Assembly: GCA_024276355.1 (NCBI GenBank) | Contig: JAJRXJ010000341.1 | Location: 1-36,377 of the forward strand | Reading direction: 5' to 3' | Length of the DNA: 36,377 bases | Source of the DNA: Actinomycetes bacterium | Lineage (GTDB): Bacteria > Actinomycetota > Acidimicrobiia > Acidimicrobiales > Aldehydirespiratoraceae | Shown: positions 8,040-16,585 of the stretch, in pieces | How positions within the stretch are numbered: position 1 is the stretch's first letter | Layout of the letters: each line of letters opens with the position of its first letter | Notes under the pieces: model-generated | Told to the model about the DNA's origin: nothing | The model's database searches: none | What the model saw: the letters and a program-made list of their open reading frames with translations, nothing else | Position numbers and translations under genes: made by a program

Positions 8040-8744
8040 TCAGGTGCAGTGGCCGTTGGCGACTCGGACTTCGCCGGCCGAGGCGAGCGCACGTGCTATC
8101 TCGGTGTCGTCGAGAGCGAACGCCTGGTTCGGGTCGAGCCTCGATCTGGCGTAGACAATCCCCACAACGGCCCCGTTCGGCGCGATCACACCGGCACCGG
8201 AGTCGCCCTTCTCGATATGGGCCGACAGCTCCAAAGCATCCCGGTGGACGATCTTCTCCACGTAGATGTCCTCGATGCGCACGGCCACAAACCTGGTGAT
8301 GCTTGCGTCGACACCCGAGGCAACCTGCCCGGGACGCGCCGCGGCGATGATCGCCCTTTCCCCGGGCCGGGCCCGACCGATCGGCAGGCCCGGCGCGATT
8401 CGGTCCGTAATCTGCAGAACGGCAAGATCCGATGATGGATCGAACCAGGTGATGGTGGCGGTCTGGTTCCTTCCACGACCATCGATGACCTCCACATCTC
8501 GGGCCCCTGCCAGGGTGTGGGCGACGGTGACGACCGAGGTTCCATCGGAGCCGATGACCACTCCCGTTCCCCGCGCCGGCACCAGGCTGCACCCGCTTGC
8601 CTCCACGGTCACGACCGCGGCCATCACCGAGCGTGTGGCGATGTCATCGGCCGCACACGAGACCGTCAGCAGAGCCAACACGCACACGATTGCCGCCCGG
8701 ATCAATCGCCGTCTCACGAGATCACCAGCACGGATGCAGGACAC
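8040..8744 (-). CDS. MarP-like trypsin-fold serine protease, predicted lipoprotein
   Basis: This 234-residue protein has an N-terminal export signal ending in a lipobox-like TVSC with Cys30, followed by a chymotrypsin-fold protease domain. The triad is visible as His76 (VAHTL), Asp106 (SSDLAVL) and Ser182 (GDSGAG). C52 near the start of the domain and C233 at the extreme end match the disulfide position known in the mycobacterial protease MarP, whose protease domain it resembles throughout. MarP is anchored by a multi-helix membrane domain, which is absent here. The usual GDSGG is GDSGA. It begins with GTG three bases after the LacI-family gene stop, so the two are probably coupled; a GTG at 8717 is an alternative start. 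It probably acts on the outer face of the membrane. The substrate is unknown. Confidence 0.85.
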   Translation of the reverse strand: MSCIRAGDLVRRRLIRAAIVCVLALLTVSCAADDIATRSVMAAVVTVEASGCSLVPARGTGVVIGSDGTSVVTVAHTLAGARDVEVIDGRGRNQTATITWFDPSSDLAVLQITDRIAPGLPIGRARPGERAIIAAARPGQVASGVDASITRFVAVRIEDIYVEKIVHRDALELSAHIEKGDSGAGVIAPNGAVVGIVYARSRLDPNQAFALDDTEIARALASAGEVRVANGHCT

Positions 8745-8747
8745 ACT

Positions 8748-9758
8748 TCAGCGGCCGGACGGCGAGGGAGAGCCGGTCGTGGACCGCAACACCAGCGTCG
8801 GTTCGACCCGCAGATGGGGTTCGTGGGCCCGCACGCCCTCAACGGCGGCAACTGCCAGCCCGAGGGCTTCACGGCCCATGACCGTGCGCGGCTGATCGAT
8901 GGTGGTAAGCGACAGATGGCGTGAGGCGGCGGCCGAGATGTTGTCGTAGCCGATCAGTGAGACGTCGCCGGGAACGGTCACCCCGTGAGCCGCCAAGGCT
9001 CCGTAGGCACCGATCGCCGACTGGTCATTCGCTGCGAAGATGGCTGTCGGCATACGCCCGGATCGGAGGAGTTGCTCGGCAGCGTCGGCACCACTCGACT
9101 CCGTGAAGTCGCCCCTGACCACCCTCGCCAGACTCCCCACCCCGGCTGCCTTCATGGCCCGGATGTAGCCGGCCCGGCGAGGTGACGCGCCAGCCCCGGC
9201 CCCACCGTCGATGTGGGCGATGTCGCTGTGTCCGAGCCCTATCAGATGGGCGACCGCCAGACGTGCCCCTTCCCCTTCGTTGTTGTTCACCGACATCACC
9301 AGCTTGCTCCGAACGGCCCGTCCGAGCGTGACCACCGGAATGATTCTGGCCACTCTGATGATTCGGTCGACGGCCAACCGGGGACCGATCACGATCATGG
9401 CGTCGACGCGATAGTCGATGAGTGTCTCGATGGCCTCGGCCTCGCCGGTCTTCGACCGGCAACCGTCCCCCAGAATGATGCGATAGCCACACTCGGCTCC
9501 ACCGGCCTGGATGCCGTCGAGCACCTCGGCGAAGAAGGGATTGTGGAAATCGTTGATAACAACACCGATGGTGTGGGTTCTCTGACTGGCCAGATTCCGC
9601 GCCAACACGTTCGGGCGATAGCCGAGACGGGCCGCAGCATCAAGGACCGCCTGCCGTCTGGCGTCGCTGACATTTGGAGCTTTTCTCATTACCAACGACA
9701 CCAACGCTCGCGAAACGCCGGCCTCTCGGGCAACGTCCTCCATCGTGGGGCGCGACAT
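8748..9758 (-). CDS. LacI-family transcriptional regulator, probable repressor of the inositol operon
   Basis: This 336-residue protein has a LacI-type N-terminal helix-turn-helix (TMEDVAREAGVSRALVS at about 5-21, then a hinge near RPNVLARNLA) and a periplasmic-binding-protein-like sugar-sensing domain (HTIGVVINDF onward, ending with SLTTIDQP near 292). It is transcribed divergently from the inositol operon. The shared intergenic region contains a perfect 12-bp palindrome with a GCGC core over the predicted operon start. The simplest reading is that it represses the operon until an inositol-derived ligand binds. This differs from the DeoR-type IolR of Bacillus and the GntR-type IolR of Corynebacterium. 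The ligand and autoregulation are inference. A trypsin-like lipoprotein gene is coupled downstream. Confidence 0.93.
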   Translation of the reverse strand: MSRPTMEDVAREAGVSRALVSLVMRKAPNVSDARRQAVLDAAARLGYRPNVLARNLASQRTHTIGVVINDFHNPFFAEVLDGIQAGGAECGYRIILGDGCRSKTGEAEAIETLIDYRVDAMIVIGPRLAVDRIIRVARIIPVVTLGRAVRSKLVMSVNNNEGEGARLAVAHLIGLGHSDIAHIDGGAGAGASPRRAGYIRAMKAAGVGSLARVVRGDFTESSGADAAEQLLRSGRMPTAIFAANDQSAIGAYGALAAHGVTVPGDVSLIGYDNISAAASRHLSLTTIDQPRTVMGREALGLAVAAVEGVRAHEPHLRVEPTLVLRSTTGSPSPSGR

Positions 9759-9810
9759 CTTCTGGTGACTCCTCCAACTCGTGGGCGAGTGGCCCGCAGG
9801 GTAGTGGTGC

Positions 9811-9839
9811 TTGACAGCACGCTTCGGGACGATGATAGT
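9811..9839 (+). promoter_or_regulatory. promoter of the inositol operon
   Basis: A perfect -35 TTGACA at 9811-9816 is separated by 17 bases from GATAGT at 9834-9839, which matches the -10 consensus at four of six positions. It points at the operon and places the start site at about 9846, inside the adjacent palindrome. This is the best-formed promoter in the window. Confidence 0.75.
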
Positions 9840-9851
9840 TAGAGCGCTCTA
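9840..9851. promoter_or_regulatory. LacI-family operator palindrome
   Basis: TAGAGCGCTCTA is a perfect 12-bp palindrome with the central GCGC core that is typical of LacI/GalR operators. It begins one base after the -10 hexamer and covers the predicted start site, a position suited to repression. The divergent LacI-family gene is the obvious candidate to bind it. Confidence 0.7.
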
Positions 9852-9890
9852 TTCAGTCCATCGAGTCAGCGCCCGTGGAGGTACCGGCAA

Positions 9891-10808
9891 ATGAGTGTGG
9901 CCATGCTCGATCGCTTGGTGGGTGCACCCATCTCCTGGGGAGTGTGCGAGGTTCCGGGGTGGGGCCTCGAGTTGCCGGTCGACAGAGTGCTCACCGAGAT
10001 GGCCGGCCTGGGCATGGTCGCCACCGAACTCGGAAGTGACGGATATCTTCCCACCGATCCCGAGCAACTCCGGGTGGCGATGTCGAGTCGCGGGATGACC
10101 ATGGTGGGTGGATTCGTCCCACTGGTCCTTCACGATCAATCCCAGCGTCGTCAATCCCTGGCCACCGCTGATCACGTCGCCGGTCTGCTCGCCGGGGCCG
10201 GCGCAGAGGTTTTCATCAGCGCCGCCACCACATCCTGGGATTGGCAACCCCGGGGCGAGGTCAGTACCACCGAGTGGCAGCACACTTTCGACATGCTCGG
10301 CACGATCGACGAGATCGTGGCGAGCCACGGTCTGGTGCAGGCTCTCCATCCACATCTCGGCACCATCGTCCAGACCCGCGAGGAGATCGATCGCGTCCTC
10401 GAGGGCAGCGACGTTGCCTTCACCCTCGACACCGGTCACTTCCTGCTCGGGGGATTCGAACCCGAGGAATTCGTACGGCGACACTTCGATCGTGTCGCCC
10501 ACGTCCATCTCAAGGACGTCGTCATGTCGATCGCCGAGCCGGTCATCCGAGGTGACACACCGCTGGTCGACGGTGTGCAGGCTGGGATGTTCTGCAATCT
10601 CGGTATGGGCGATGTGGCCGTCGACGACACTGTCGTCTCGCTCGAGGCCCGGGGTTACTCGGGCTGGTACGTGTTGGAGCAGGACACGGTTCTCACCGGA
10701 GGAATTCCTCCCGCGGGCCAAGGACCAGTCGCCGATGTTGGAGCCTCGATCGAGCACCTACGGCGGTTGGCGACAAAGATTCGTGCACAGGCCCCGGATA
10801 GCTGCTAG
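9891..10808 (+). CDS. iolE: IolE-like inosose dehydratase (TIM-barrel sugar isomerase family)
   Basis: This 305-residue protein belongs to the AP-endonuclease-2/xylose-isomerase-like TIM-barrel family. The opening APISWGVCEVPGWG (12-25) is characteristic of IolE, which dehydrates 2-keto-myo-inositol to a trihydroxycyclohexanedione. Likely metal and substrate residues lie in HPHLGT (153-158), LDTGHF (about 179-184), HVHLKD (204-209) and VLEQD (about 261-265). IolI, an inosose isomerase of the same fold, is an alternative. A GGAGG at 9877-9881 precedes the ATG by nine bases. It is the first gene of the operon, immediately behind the LacI-type operator. Its place ahead of the transporter and its sequence both support a role in inositol breakdown. 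Confidence 0.82.
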   Translation: MSVAMLDRLVGAPISWGVCEVPGWGLELPVDRVLTEMAGLGMVATELGSDGYLPTDPEQLRVAMSSRGMTMVGGFVPLVLHDQSQRRQSLATADHVAGLLAGAGAEVFISAATTSWDWQPRGEVSTTEWQHTFDMLGTIDEIVASHGLVQALHPHLGTIVQTREEIDRVLEGSDVAFTLDTGHFLLGGFEPEEFVRRHFDRVAHVHLKDVVMSIAEPVIRGDTPLVDGVQAGMFCNLGMGDVAVDDTVVSLEARGYSGWYVLEQDTVLTGGIPPAGQGPVADVGASIEHLRRLATKIRAQAPDSC

Positions 10809-10868
10809 TTCTCGCTCCACGCGATCTCTCACAAGAATCTTCTAACAATCCCACAGGAGGGGAACAAT

Positions 10869-11882
10869 ATGAAGAAATTCAAATGGTTGGCCATAGTCAT
10901 GGCCTTCGGTCTGCTGGCATCGGCTTGCGGCGACTCAGGTAGCAGCAACGACAACGCTGCCGACACCTCGACCACCGCCGCTGCCACCACGGCAGCGCCA
11001 GTTGATCAAACGCAGGGGGGCGATCTCACCTTCTACATGATCACCCACTCCGACGACGGCCCGTTCTGGTCGGTTGTCAAGCGTGGCGCCGAGGCAGCGG
11101 CATCCAACCTGGGTGTGAAGCTGGTCTGGCAGGGTTCCAACAACGATCCCGAGAAGCAGGTACAGGACATCGAGGCCGCGGTGTCGGCCGGAGCTTCCGG
11201 TATCGCCGCATCTCTGCCATCGCCCGACGCGCTGGTGCCGCCCCTCCAGGCCGCAGTTGCCGCCGGAATCCCGGTCATCACCCTCAACTCCGGTGTGAAC
11301 GACTACGAGACCATCGGCGCTCTCACCCACGTCGGCCAGACCGAGATCATCGCCGGTGAAGGCGCCGGCAAGCGCTTCAACGACGCCGGTGCCAAGGTGC
11401 TTCTCTGCGGCACCCAGGAACAGAGCAACGTCGGCCTCGAAGAGCGCTGCAAGGGCGCCGAGAACACCTTCAACGGCAAGGTCATAACCCAGTTCATGGG
11501 TGGCGACGCCGATCAGGCATCACAGCAGGCCACCATCAACGCCACGCTGGCCGCCGATCCGTCGATCGACGCCTTCCTCGGAACCGGCCCGGTCATCGCC
11601 ATGTCCGGTCTGCGTGCCGCCCAGGACCTGGGTCGCACCCTGGCCATCGGTGGCTTCGACATCACCCCGGAGATCATCGACGCCATCGAGGCCGGCGACG
11701 TGAGCTTCACGGTGGATCAGCAGCAGTACCTGCAGGGCTACATGCCCGTGCTGTTGCTCTACCTCAACGTCACCAACCAGAACACCCTCGGTGGCGGTCT
11801 GCCTATCCTCACCGGTCCCGGATTCGTGACCCCCGACAACGCCGCGGCCGTCAAGGCCCTCGTCGCTGCCGGCACACGATGA
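10869..11882 (+). CDS. sugar/inositol ABC transporter substrate-binding lipoprotein
   Basis: This 337-residue exported lipoprotein captures the sugar for the ABC importer encoded next. It has a signal peptide with lipobox LASAC (lipid-modified Cys20), a flexible Ser/Thr/Ala-rich linker over about 21-50, then an RbsB-like Peripla_BP_4 domain starting at TFYMITHSDDGPFW. A strong AGGAGGGG at 10855-10862 precedes the ATG, in keeping with the high expression normal for binding proteins. Family members bind ribose, xylose, inositol and related polyols; myo-inositol is inferred from the operon. A strong intergenic hairpin follows the gene. Confidence 0.92.
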   Translation: MKKFKWLAIVMAFGLLASACGDSGSSNDNAADTSTTAAATTAAPVDQTQGGDLTFYMITHSDDGPFWSVVKRGAEAAASNLGVKLVWQGSNNDPEKQVQDIEAAVSAGASGIAASLPSPDALVPPLQAAVAAGIPVITLNSGVNDYETIGALTHVGQTEIIAGEGAGKRFNDAGAKVLLCGTQEQSNVGLEERCKGAENTFNGKVITQFMGGDADQASQQATINATLAADPSIDAFLGTGPVIAMSGLRAAQDLGRTLAIGGFDITPEIIDAIEAGDVSFTVDQQQYLQGYMPVLLLYLNVTNQNTLGGGLPILTGPGFVTPDNAAAVKALVAAGTR

Positions 11883-11907
11883 CAGCACGCTGAGCAGGTA
11901 GCTCTCA

Positions 11908-11953
11908 CCCCGATCGGTCGGTCATGTTTCCAGGCGTGGCCGACCGATCGGGG
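11908..11953 (+). terminator. strong hairpin between the binding-protein and permease genes (attenuator or mRNA stabiliser)
   Basis: The perfect 14-base arms CCCCGATCGGTCGG (11908-11921) and CCGACCGATCGGGG (11940-11953) can pair, and wobble pairs can extend the stem inward. A GGTAG/CTACC pair can add to the base with a bulge. No T-run follows, so partial termination or protection of the upstream mRNA end seems more likely than complete termination. This layout is common after binding-protein genes that must be made in excess of the membrane subunits. Confidence 0.65.
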
Positions 11954-12018
11954 CTACCTTCATCCATCGGCGACCAAGGTGGTCGACGATCACGGGTACC
12001 AAACGACCGGGGGGACAA

Positions 12019-13911
12019 TTGAGCGACGAAAACTCGACGGCTGTCGCTGACGCGACATCGGACGAAAGGCTGGCATATCGGGGCGTGTTCCAACGCCTGT
12101 TGGTCAGACCCGAAATCGGAGCCATCATCGGCGCCATAGCCATCTGGATCTTCTTCTGGGCGGTGTCAGTTCCGTTCGGAACCGCCGGTGGCGCCTCCAA
12201 CATTCTCGATCTCTCGGCCACCCTGGGCATCATGGCCGTGGCCGTGTCGATGCTGATGATCGGCGGTGAGTTCGACCTCTCGTCCGGAGCGGCCACCGGA
12301 GCCCTGGGAATCGCCACCATCCTCTTGGTGAAGGACACCGGAGCCCTCGGAGGTGCCGGTCTCAACATGTCGATCGCCATACCACTGAGCTTGGCGCTGG
12401 CCCTGTTCATCGGCTGGTTCAACGGCACCATGGTTGAGCGCACATCCCTCCCCAGCTTCATTGTCACGCTGGGCACCTTCTTCATCCTCAAGGGCGCCAA
12501 GCTGGGCATCTCCAAGCTCGTGGTCGACCAGATCCAGGTGGGCCGGATCGACGAGGGCGCCGGCTATTCCTTCTGGCGCAAGATCTTCGCCTCCGAGTGG
12601 CAACGCAACGACCACCAGTTCGGTTCGAGGGATTTCTTCTACACCCTCGGGATCGTCGGGGGGTTCGCCCTGCTGGTTCTCGCAGTCCACGAATACAACT
12701 ACGCCCGTCGCAAGGTTCTCAACAATGCCGGCGCGGCGCTCACCGCGGTCGCGTTTGCCGGCGGTATCGCGGGCATCGTCATCCTTCATGCCACCGACAA
12801 CACCGGAGGCAACTACCTCGGCGGGATTGTCATCGCCGTGTCAACCCTGGTCGGCCTGTTCGGGTTCGGATGGTGGAGATTCGAACCCGTTGCCCAACGT
12901 GGCAACCTCCACATCGATCAACAGGTATCGAAATCGTTCGGGCTCGGGCTCGGACTGGTAGCCCTCGGGGCCATCTCGGCTGTCACCCTCGACTCGGCAT
13001 CGAGCAGCGACTTCTTCCTACTCATCACCGAGCAGGGGTTGCGGGCCATGTTGTTCGTGGGGCTCACTTCGGCCGGGATCACATTCATGATCATCGGGGT
13101 CCGTCAGGCCTCGACAACCAACCCTCTCACCAAGTCGACCGGCCTCGCGGTTCTGGCGACCACGATTGCCGCGATCGCCTTTCTCGTGAGATCCGAGTCG
13201 GCCAGCCCCAAGTTCCGCGGCGCCGCTTTCTCCCTGCTGTTGGTGGGCGCACTGCTCGCCCTGTCCTGGGCCGTAACCAGCTCCTGTTTCGAGGAGCGCC
13301 GCTTCGCCCACACCGCGGCTGACAACACTGGCCGGCTGCTGGCTCTCGTCGGCTCGCTCATGGTTCTTGGTGGGGCCGTGGTCCGGTTGCTCTTCACCAC
13401 GGCTGCAGAGATCGAACGCGGCATCAGCCCCGCCAAGTTCAGCGTGAGAATCGTCTGGTTCCTCAGCGTGGCTGGTGTAGCCACTTGGGTGTTGGGTCGT
13501 ACCAAGTTCGGCAGCTGGACATTCGCGGTCGGAGGCAACAAGGACGCCGCCCGCCAGGTGGGCGTACCCGCGGCCCGCACCAAGACCCAACTGTTCATGA
13601 TCGTGTCGTCGGCCGCCTGGCTTGTTGGCCTGCTGCTGGCCTTCCGCCTCAACACCCTGCAGTCGGGCACCGGCGACGGTCTGGAGTTCGAGTACATCAT
13701 CGCCGCCGTGGTCGGCGGCACCATGCTCACCGGGGGCTACGGATCTGCCTTCGGCGGCGCCATCGGTGCAGTCATCATGGCCATCTCGAAGGCCGGCATC
13801 CCGTTCTCAGGCTGGAACTCCGACTGGCGTTTCGTGTTCCTGGGCGGGATCCTGCTGCTGGCGGTGATCGCCAACAACTTCATTCGCGACAAGGCGGAGG
13901 CATCCCGATGA
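12019..13911 (+). CDS. sugar/inositol ABC transporter permease, unusually long
   Basis: This is the membrane subunit of the importer, of the RbsC/XylH (BPD_transp_2) family. At 630 residues it is about twice the size of RbsC (roughly 320) and much longer than XylH (roughly 390). Residues 30-190 match the normal N-terminal half ([38 protein letters not shown]). Residues 490-625 match the normal C-terminal half, with the coupling-helix phrase [13 protein letters not shown] at 505-517. Between them, about 205-475 is extra and holds roughly eight additional hydrophobic helices. Translation begins with TTG four bases after a run of G residues; no ATG is close. The stop overlaps the ATPase start as ATGA. 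The reading frame is open and codon use is normal, so a misassembly is unlikely. Confidence 0.9.
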   Translation: MSDENSTAVADATSDERLAYRGVFQRLLVRPEIGAIIGAIAIWIFFWAVSVPFGTAGGASNILDLSATLGIMAVAVSMLMIGGEFDLSSGAATGALGIATILLVKDTGALGGAGLNMSIAIPLSLALALFIGWFNGTMVERTSLPSFIVTLGTFFILKGAKLGISKLVVDQIQVGRIDEGAGYSFWRKIFASEWQRNDHQFGSRDFFYTLGIVGGFALLVLAVHEYNYARRKVLNNAGAALTAVAFAGGIAGIVILHATDNTGGNYLGGIVIAVSTLVGLFGFGWWRFEPVAQRGNLHIDQQVSKSFGLGLGLVALGAISAVTLDSASSSDFFLLITEQGLRAMLFVGLTSAGITFMIIGVRQASTTNPLTKSTGLAVLATTIAAIAFLVRSESASPKFRGAAFSLLLVGALLALSWAVTSSCFEERRFAHTAADNTGRLLALVGSLMVLGGAVVRLLFTTAAEIERGISPAKFSVRIVWFLSVAGVATWVLGRTKFGSWTFAVGGNKDAARQVGVPAARTKTQLFMIVSSAAWLVGLLLAFRLNTLQSGTGDGLEFEYIIAAVVGGTMLTGGYGSAFGGAIGAVIMAISKAGIPFSGWNSDWRFVFLGGILLLAVIANNFIRDKAEASR

Positions 13912-14684
13912 CCGCACCCACCCTGGAAATCGAGAACATCTCCAAATTCTACGGCAACATAAACGCCCTGCAGGACATCACCACCTCGGTCGACGCCGGC
14001 AAGGTCACCTGCGTCCTCGGCGACAACGGCGCCGGCAAGTCGACCTTCATCAAGATCCTCGCCGGAGCCCACAAACAAAGCGAGGGCACGATCCGGATGG
14101 ACGGCGAGGAGGTCAACTTCAACTCGCCTCGGGACGCCTTGGCCAAGGGGATTGCCACCGTCTACCAGGACCTCGCCATGGTGCCGCTCATGTCGGTGTG
14201 GAGAAACTTCTTTCTCGGCGCTGAGCCCACCAAGAGCTTCGGGCCGTTCAAGTGGATCGATGTCGACACCGCCAAACGAGTCGCCAAGGAGGAGATGGCC
14301 AAGATGGGCATCGACATCCGCGACACCGAGCAGCCTGTCGGCACACTCTCCGGAGGGGAGCGTCAGTCGGTCGCGATCGCAAGAGCCGCGTACTTCGGGG
14401 CCAAGGTGTTGATTCTCGACGAGCCGACATCGGCTCTCGGGGTGAAGCAGTCGGGGGTGGTGCTCAAATACATTGTGGCTGCCCGCCAACGCGGTCTCGC
14501 GGTCATCTTCATCACCCACAATCCCCACCACGCCTGGCCGGTCGGCGACCGGTTCATGATCCTCAACCGGGGACGCTCACTCGGGAACTTCGCCAAGGAC
14601 GAGATCACCCGCGATGAACTTGTCACCATGATGGCCGGCGGAGCCGAGCTTGAGGAGCTCACCCACGAGCTGGAGAGCGCATGA
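13908..14684 (+). CDS. sugar/inositol ABC transporter ATPase, single domain
   Basis: This 258-residue nucleotide-binding subunit drives the importer from the cytoplasmic side. It shows Walker [10 protein letters not shown] (38-46), Q-loop Gln88 (YQD), signature LSGGERQ (147-153), Walker B LILDEP (about 168-173) and H-loop His204 (ITHN). RbsA, XylG and MglA carry two fused ATPase domains; this protein has one, like FrcA, so it probably works as a homodimer. Its ATG overlaps the permease stop (ATGA), and the frame open farther upstream to 13485 is only a shadow of the permease gene. Its position identifies it as the partner of the long permease. Confidence 0.93.
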   Translation: MTAPTLEIENISKFYGNINALQDITTSVDAGKVTCVLGDNGAGKSTFIKILAGAHKQSEGTIRMDGEEVNFNSPRDALAKGIATVYQDLAMVPLMSVWRNFFLGAEPTKSFGPFKWIDVDTAKRVAKEEMAKMGIDIRDTEQPVGTLSGGERQSVAIARAAYFGAKVLILDEPTSALGVKQSGVVLKYIVAARQRGLAVIFITHNPHHAWPVGDRFMILNRGRSLGNFAKDEITRDELVTMMAGGAELEELTHELESA

Positions 14685-14740
14685 ACTTCACCCCCGCCGC
14701 GATCCCGTTCGGGACCCGGGAGCATCACAGGGCCGACTGA
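14681..14740 (+). CDS. possible 19-residue coupling ORF between ATPase and iolC
   Basis: An ATG overlapping the ATPase stop (ATGA) opens a 19-codon frame that ends ten bases before the iolC ATG. It shares no recognisable similarity with known proteins. It may simply carry ribosomes across the gap to iolC, or be chance. There is no separate ribosome binding site. Confidence 0.25.
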   Translation: MNFTPAAIPFGTREHHRAD

Positions 14741-14750
14741 GTCACCGACC

Positions 14751-15698
14751 ATGGAGCCCTTCCCGCTTTCCGAAATCGAGCTGATCACCATGGGGCGGTC
14801 GAGCATCGATCTCTACCCACAGCAGAGCAATGTCACACTTTCGGAGGTCACGAGCTTCCGGAAGGCGATCGGTGGAAGCCCAACCAACGTGGCTGTTGCA
14901 GCGTCCCGCCTCGGGCACCGCGCCGCGGTGATCAACAAGGTTGGCGACGATGCGTTCGGCTTGGCGATTCGGGACGGGCTCCGCAGCTTCGGGGTGCACG
15001 ATGGCTTCGTGTCCACCCATCCGACTCTTCCCACCCCGGTCGTGTTCTGCGAACTACTTCCGCCCGAGGACCCCACTCTCTGGTTCTACCGTCAGCCCCG
15101 GGGGCCGGAAATGGATCTCGACATCGACGACCTCCCGATGGCCGAAATCAAGTCGGTCCCTATTTTCTGGCTGACCGGATCACGGTTTGCCGAGGAGCCC
15201 AGCCGCTCTGCGGCCACCGCCGCCCTTGAGGCACGCGCGAACGGCCACACGGTGCTCGATCTCGACTATCGGCCGGCCTTCTGGTCGTCCGAGGAAGAGG
15301 CATCCCACCACATAGGCGCCGCCATACCCCACGCAACCGTGGCCGTCGGCAACCGCGACGAGTGCCGCATCGCCGTCGGCACCCCGGATCCGGGTATGGC
15401 GGCGGACCGGCTGCTCGAAGCCGGGGTTGAAATTGCGGTCATAAAGATGGGGGCCGACGGAGTGCTGGTCGCCACTCCCGAGTCACGCGACACCGTCGAG
15501 CCCGTCCGCGTCGAGGTGGTCTGCGGGCTCGGCGCCGGCGATGCCTTCGGCGGCAGCCTGTGTCACGGTCTGCTGAGCGGGTGGGATCCCCGGCGCATCG
15601 TCACCCACGCCAACGCTGCCGGAGCCATCGTCGCCGGACGCCTCATGTGCTCCGAGGCCATGCCGACCCCATCCGAGATCGAGGAGTTCCTGTCGTGA
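14751..15698 (+). CDS. iolC: 5-dehydro-2-deoxygluconokinase
   Basis: This 315-residue PfkB-family kinase phosphorylates 5-dehydro-2-deoxygluconate with ATP, the fourth intermediate step of myo-inositol catabolism. Both PfkB signatures are visible: GGSPTNVAVAASRLG near residues 41-55 and the anion-hole and catalytic region GLGAGDAFGG at 259-268, with Asp264 as the base. The MGRSSIDLYP opening is characteristic of IolC. The start is an ATG at 14751; no strong Shine-Dalgarno sequence precedes it, so coupling through the small upstream frame is possible. Its stop overlaps the next gene's GTG as GTGA. Sequence and context agree. Confidence 0.94.
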   Translation: MEPFPLSEIELITMGRSSIDLYPQQSNVTLSEVTSFRKAIGGSPTNVAVAASRLGHRAAVINKVGDDAFGLAIRDGLRSFGVHDGFVSTHPTLPTPVVFCELLPPEDPTLWFYRQPRGPEMDLDIDDLPMAEIKSVPIFWLTGSRFAEEPSRSAATAALEARANGHTVLDLDYRPAFWSSEEEASHHIGAAIPHATVAVGNRDECRIAVGTPDPGMAADRLLEAGVEIAVIKMGADGVLVATPESRDTVEPVRVEVVCGLGAGDAFGGSLCHGLLSGWDPRRIVTHANAAGAIVAGRLMCSEAMPTPSEIEEFLS

Positions 15699-16585
15699 TA
15701 ACCGACGAGCAATGGTCCACCCTGATCGAGACGAGAGCCACCGATCCTGGCGCCATTGCAAGCGCGTTCGCCGACCGTCGGACCCGGCCACTTCTGGCCT
15801 CCGACGGATCAACGTTCATCATCGCCGCCGATCATCCGGCGCGGCGTGCCCTGGGAGTGGGCGCCGACCCGATGGCCATGGGCGACCGTCGTTCACTTCT
15901 CGACCGCATCGTCACCGCGTTGTCCAACCCCGGAGTCGACGGGGTCATGGCCACTCCCGACGTGCTCGACGACCTCGCCCTGCTCGGGGTGCTCGACGGC
16001 AAGGTGGTCATCGGATCCATGAATCGCGGCGGGCTACAGGGCACAGTGTGGGAACTCGACGACCAGCTCACCGGCCACGACATTCGTTCTGTCCTCGACA
16101 ACCGCCTCGACGGCGCCAAGATGCTGCTGAGGATCGACCCCGACGATCCGCGTTGCCGACACACAATCGAATCGTGCGCACGACACATCACCGGTTTGGC
16201 CGCCGCCGGTCTCATGGCCATGATCGAACCTCTGCCCTACACGAAGATCGACGGCCGCTCGGTGCTCGACAGGTCCGAGGATGAGCTCATCAAGTGCATC
16301 GGCGTGGCGTCGGCCCTTGGCAACACCTCCGCCCATACTTGGCTGAAGGTCCCGGCCACGGCCGATGTCGAACGGGTGATGGCCGCAACCACCCTCCCGA
16401 CGCTGATACTCGGAGGCTCACCCGGACCCGACCCCGAGAAGGCATTCTCGTCATGGCGCCGCGCCATGGCGGTGGCCAACGTGAGAGGACTGGTGGTGGG
16501 GCGCAGCCTGCTCTACCCGCCCGACGGCGACGTCGCGGCGGCGGTCCGCACGGCAGCCGGAATCGTCCACGGAGAACAACCATGA
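15695..16585 (+). CDS. Cgl0158-type (beta/alpha)8-barrel aldolase, probable IolJ substitute
   Basis: This 296-residue protein belongs, by recognition, to the barrel family named after Corynebacterium Cgl0158, which recurs next to iolC in actinobacterial inositol clusters. A class I aldolase mechanism is plausible. AKMLLRIDPDD near 141-151 resembles the Schiff-base lysine region of LacD-type aldolases (Lys142), and Lys218 lies in WLKVPAT. I infer that it cleaves the phosphorylated product of IolC into dihydroxyacetone phosphate and malonic semialdehyde, the role played by the unrelated class II aldolase IolJ in Bacillus. The GTG start overlaps the iolC stop, and its own stop overlaps the iolB ATG, so the three are tightly coupled. 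The reaction is inferred from context. Confidence 0.78.
   Translation: MITDEQWSTLIETRATDPGAIASAFADRRTRPLLASDGSTFIIAADHPARRALGVGADPMAMGDRRSLLDRIVTALSNPGVDGVMATPDVLDDLALLGVLDGKVVIGSMNRGGLQGTVWELDDQLTGHDIRSVLDNRLDGAKMLLRIDPDDPRCRHTIESCARHITGLAAAGLMAMIEPLPYTKIDGRSVLDRSEDELIKCIGVASALGNTSAHTWLKVPATADVERVMAATTLPTLILGGSPGPDPEKAFSSWRRAMAVANVRGLVVGRSLLYPPDGDVAAAVRTAAGIVHGEQP

Noticed and set aside
6998-8092. A 364-codon minus-strand open frame opposite the HD-GYP gene
   Set aside because: The plus-strand frame contains intact HD-GYP motifs; the minus frame shows none and has shadow composition.
10833-10841. AAGAATCTT symmetric site before the binding-protein gene
   Set aside because: It is too short and lacks a GCGC core like the operator at 9840, with no promoter elements nearby.
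12597-13322. A second plus-strand frame inside the long permease insert, raising the idea of a frameshifted fusion
   Set aside because: The permease frame itself gives good membrane helices throughout, while the alternative frame is Arg/His/Pro-rich and without helices. The insert is therefore read in the permease frame.
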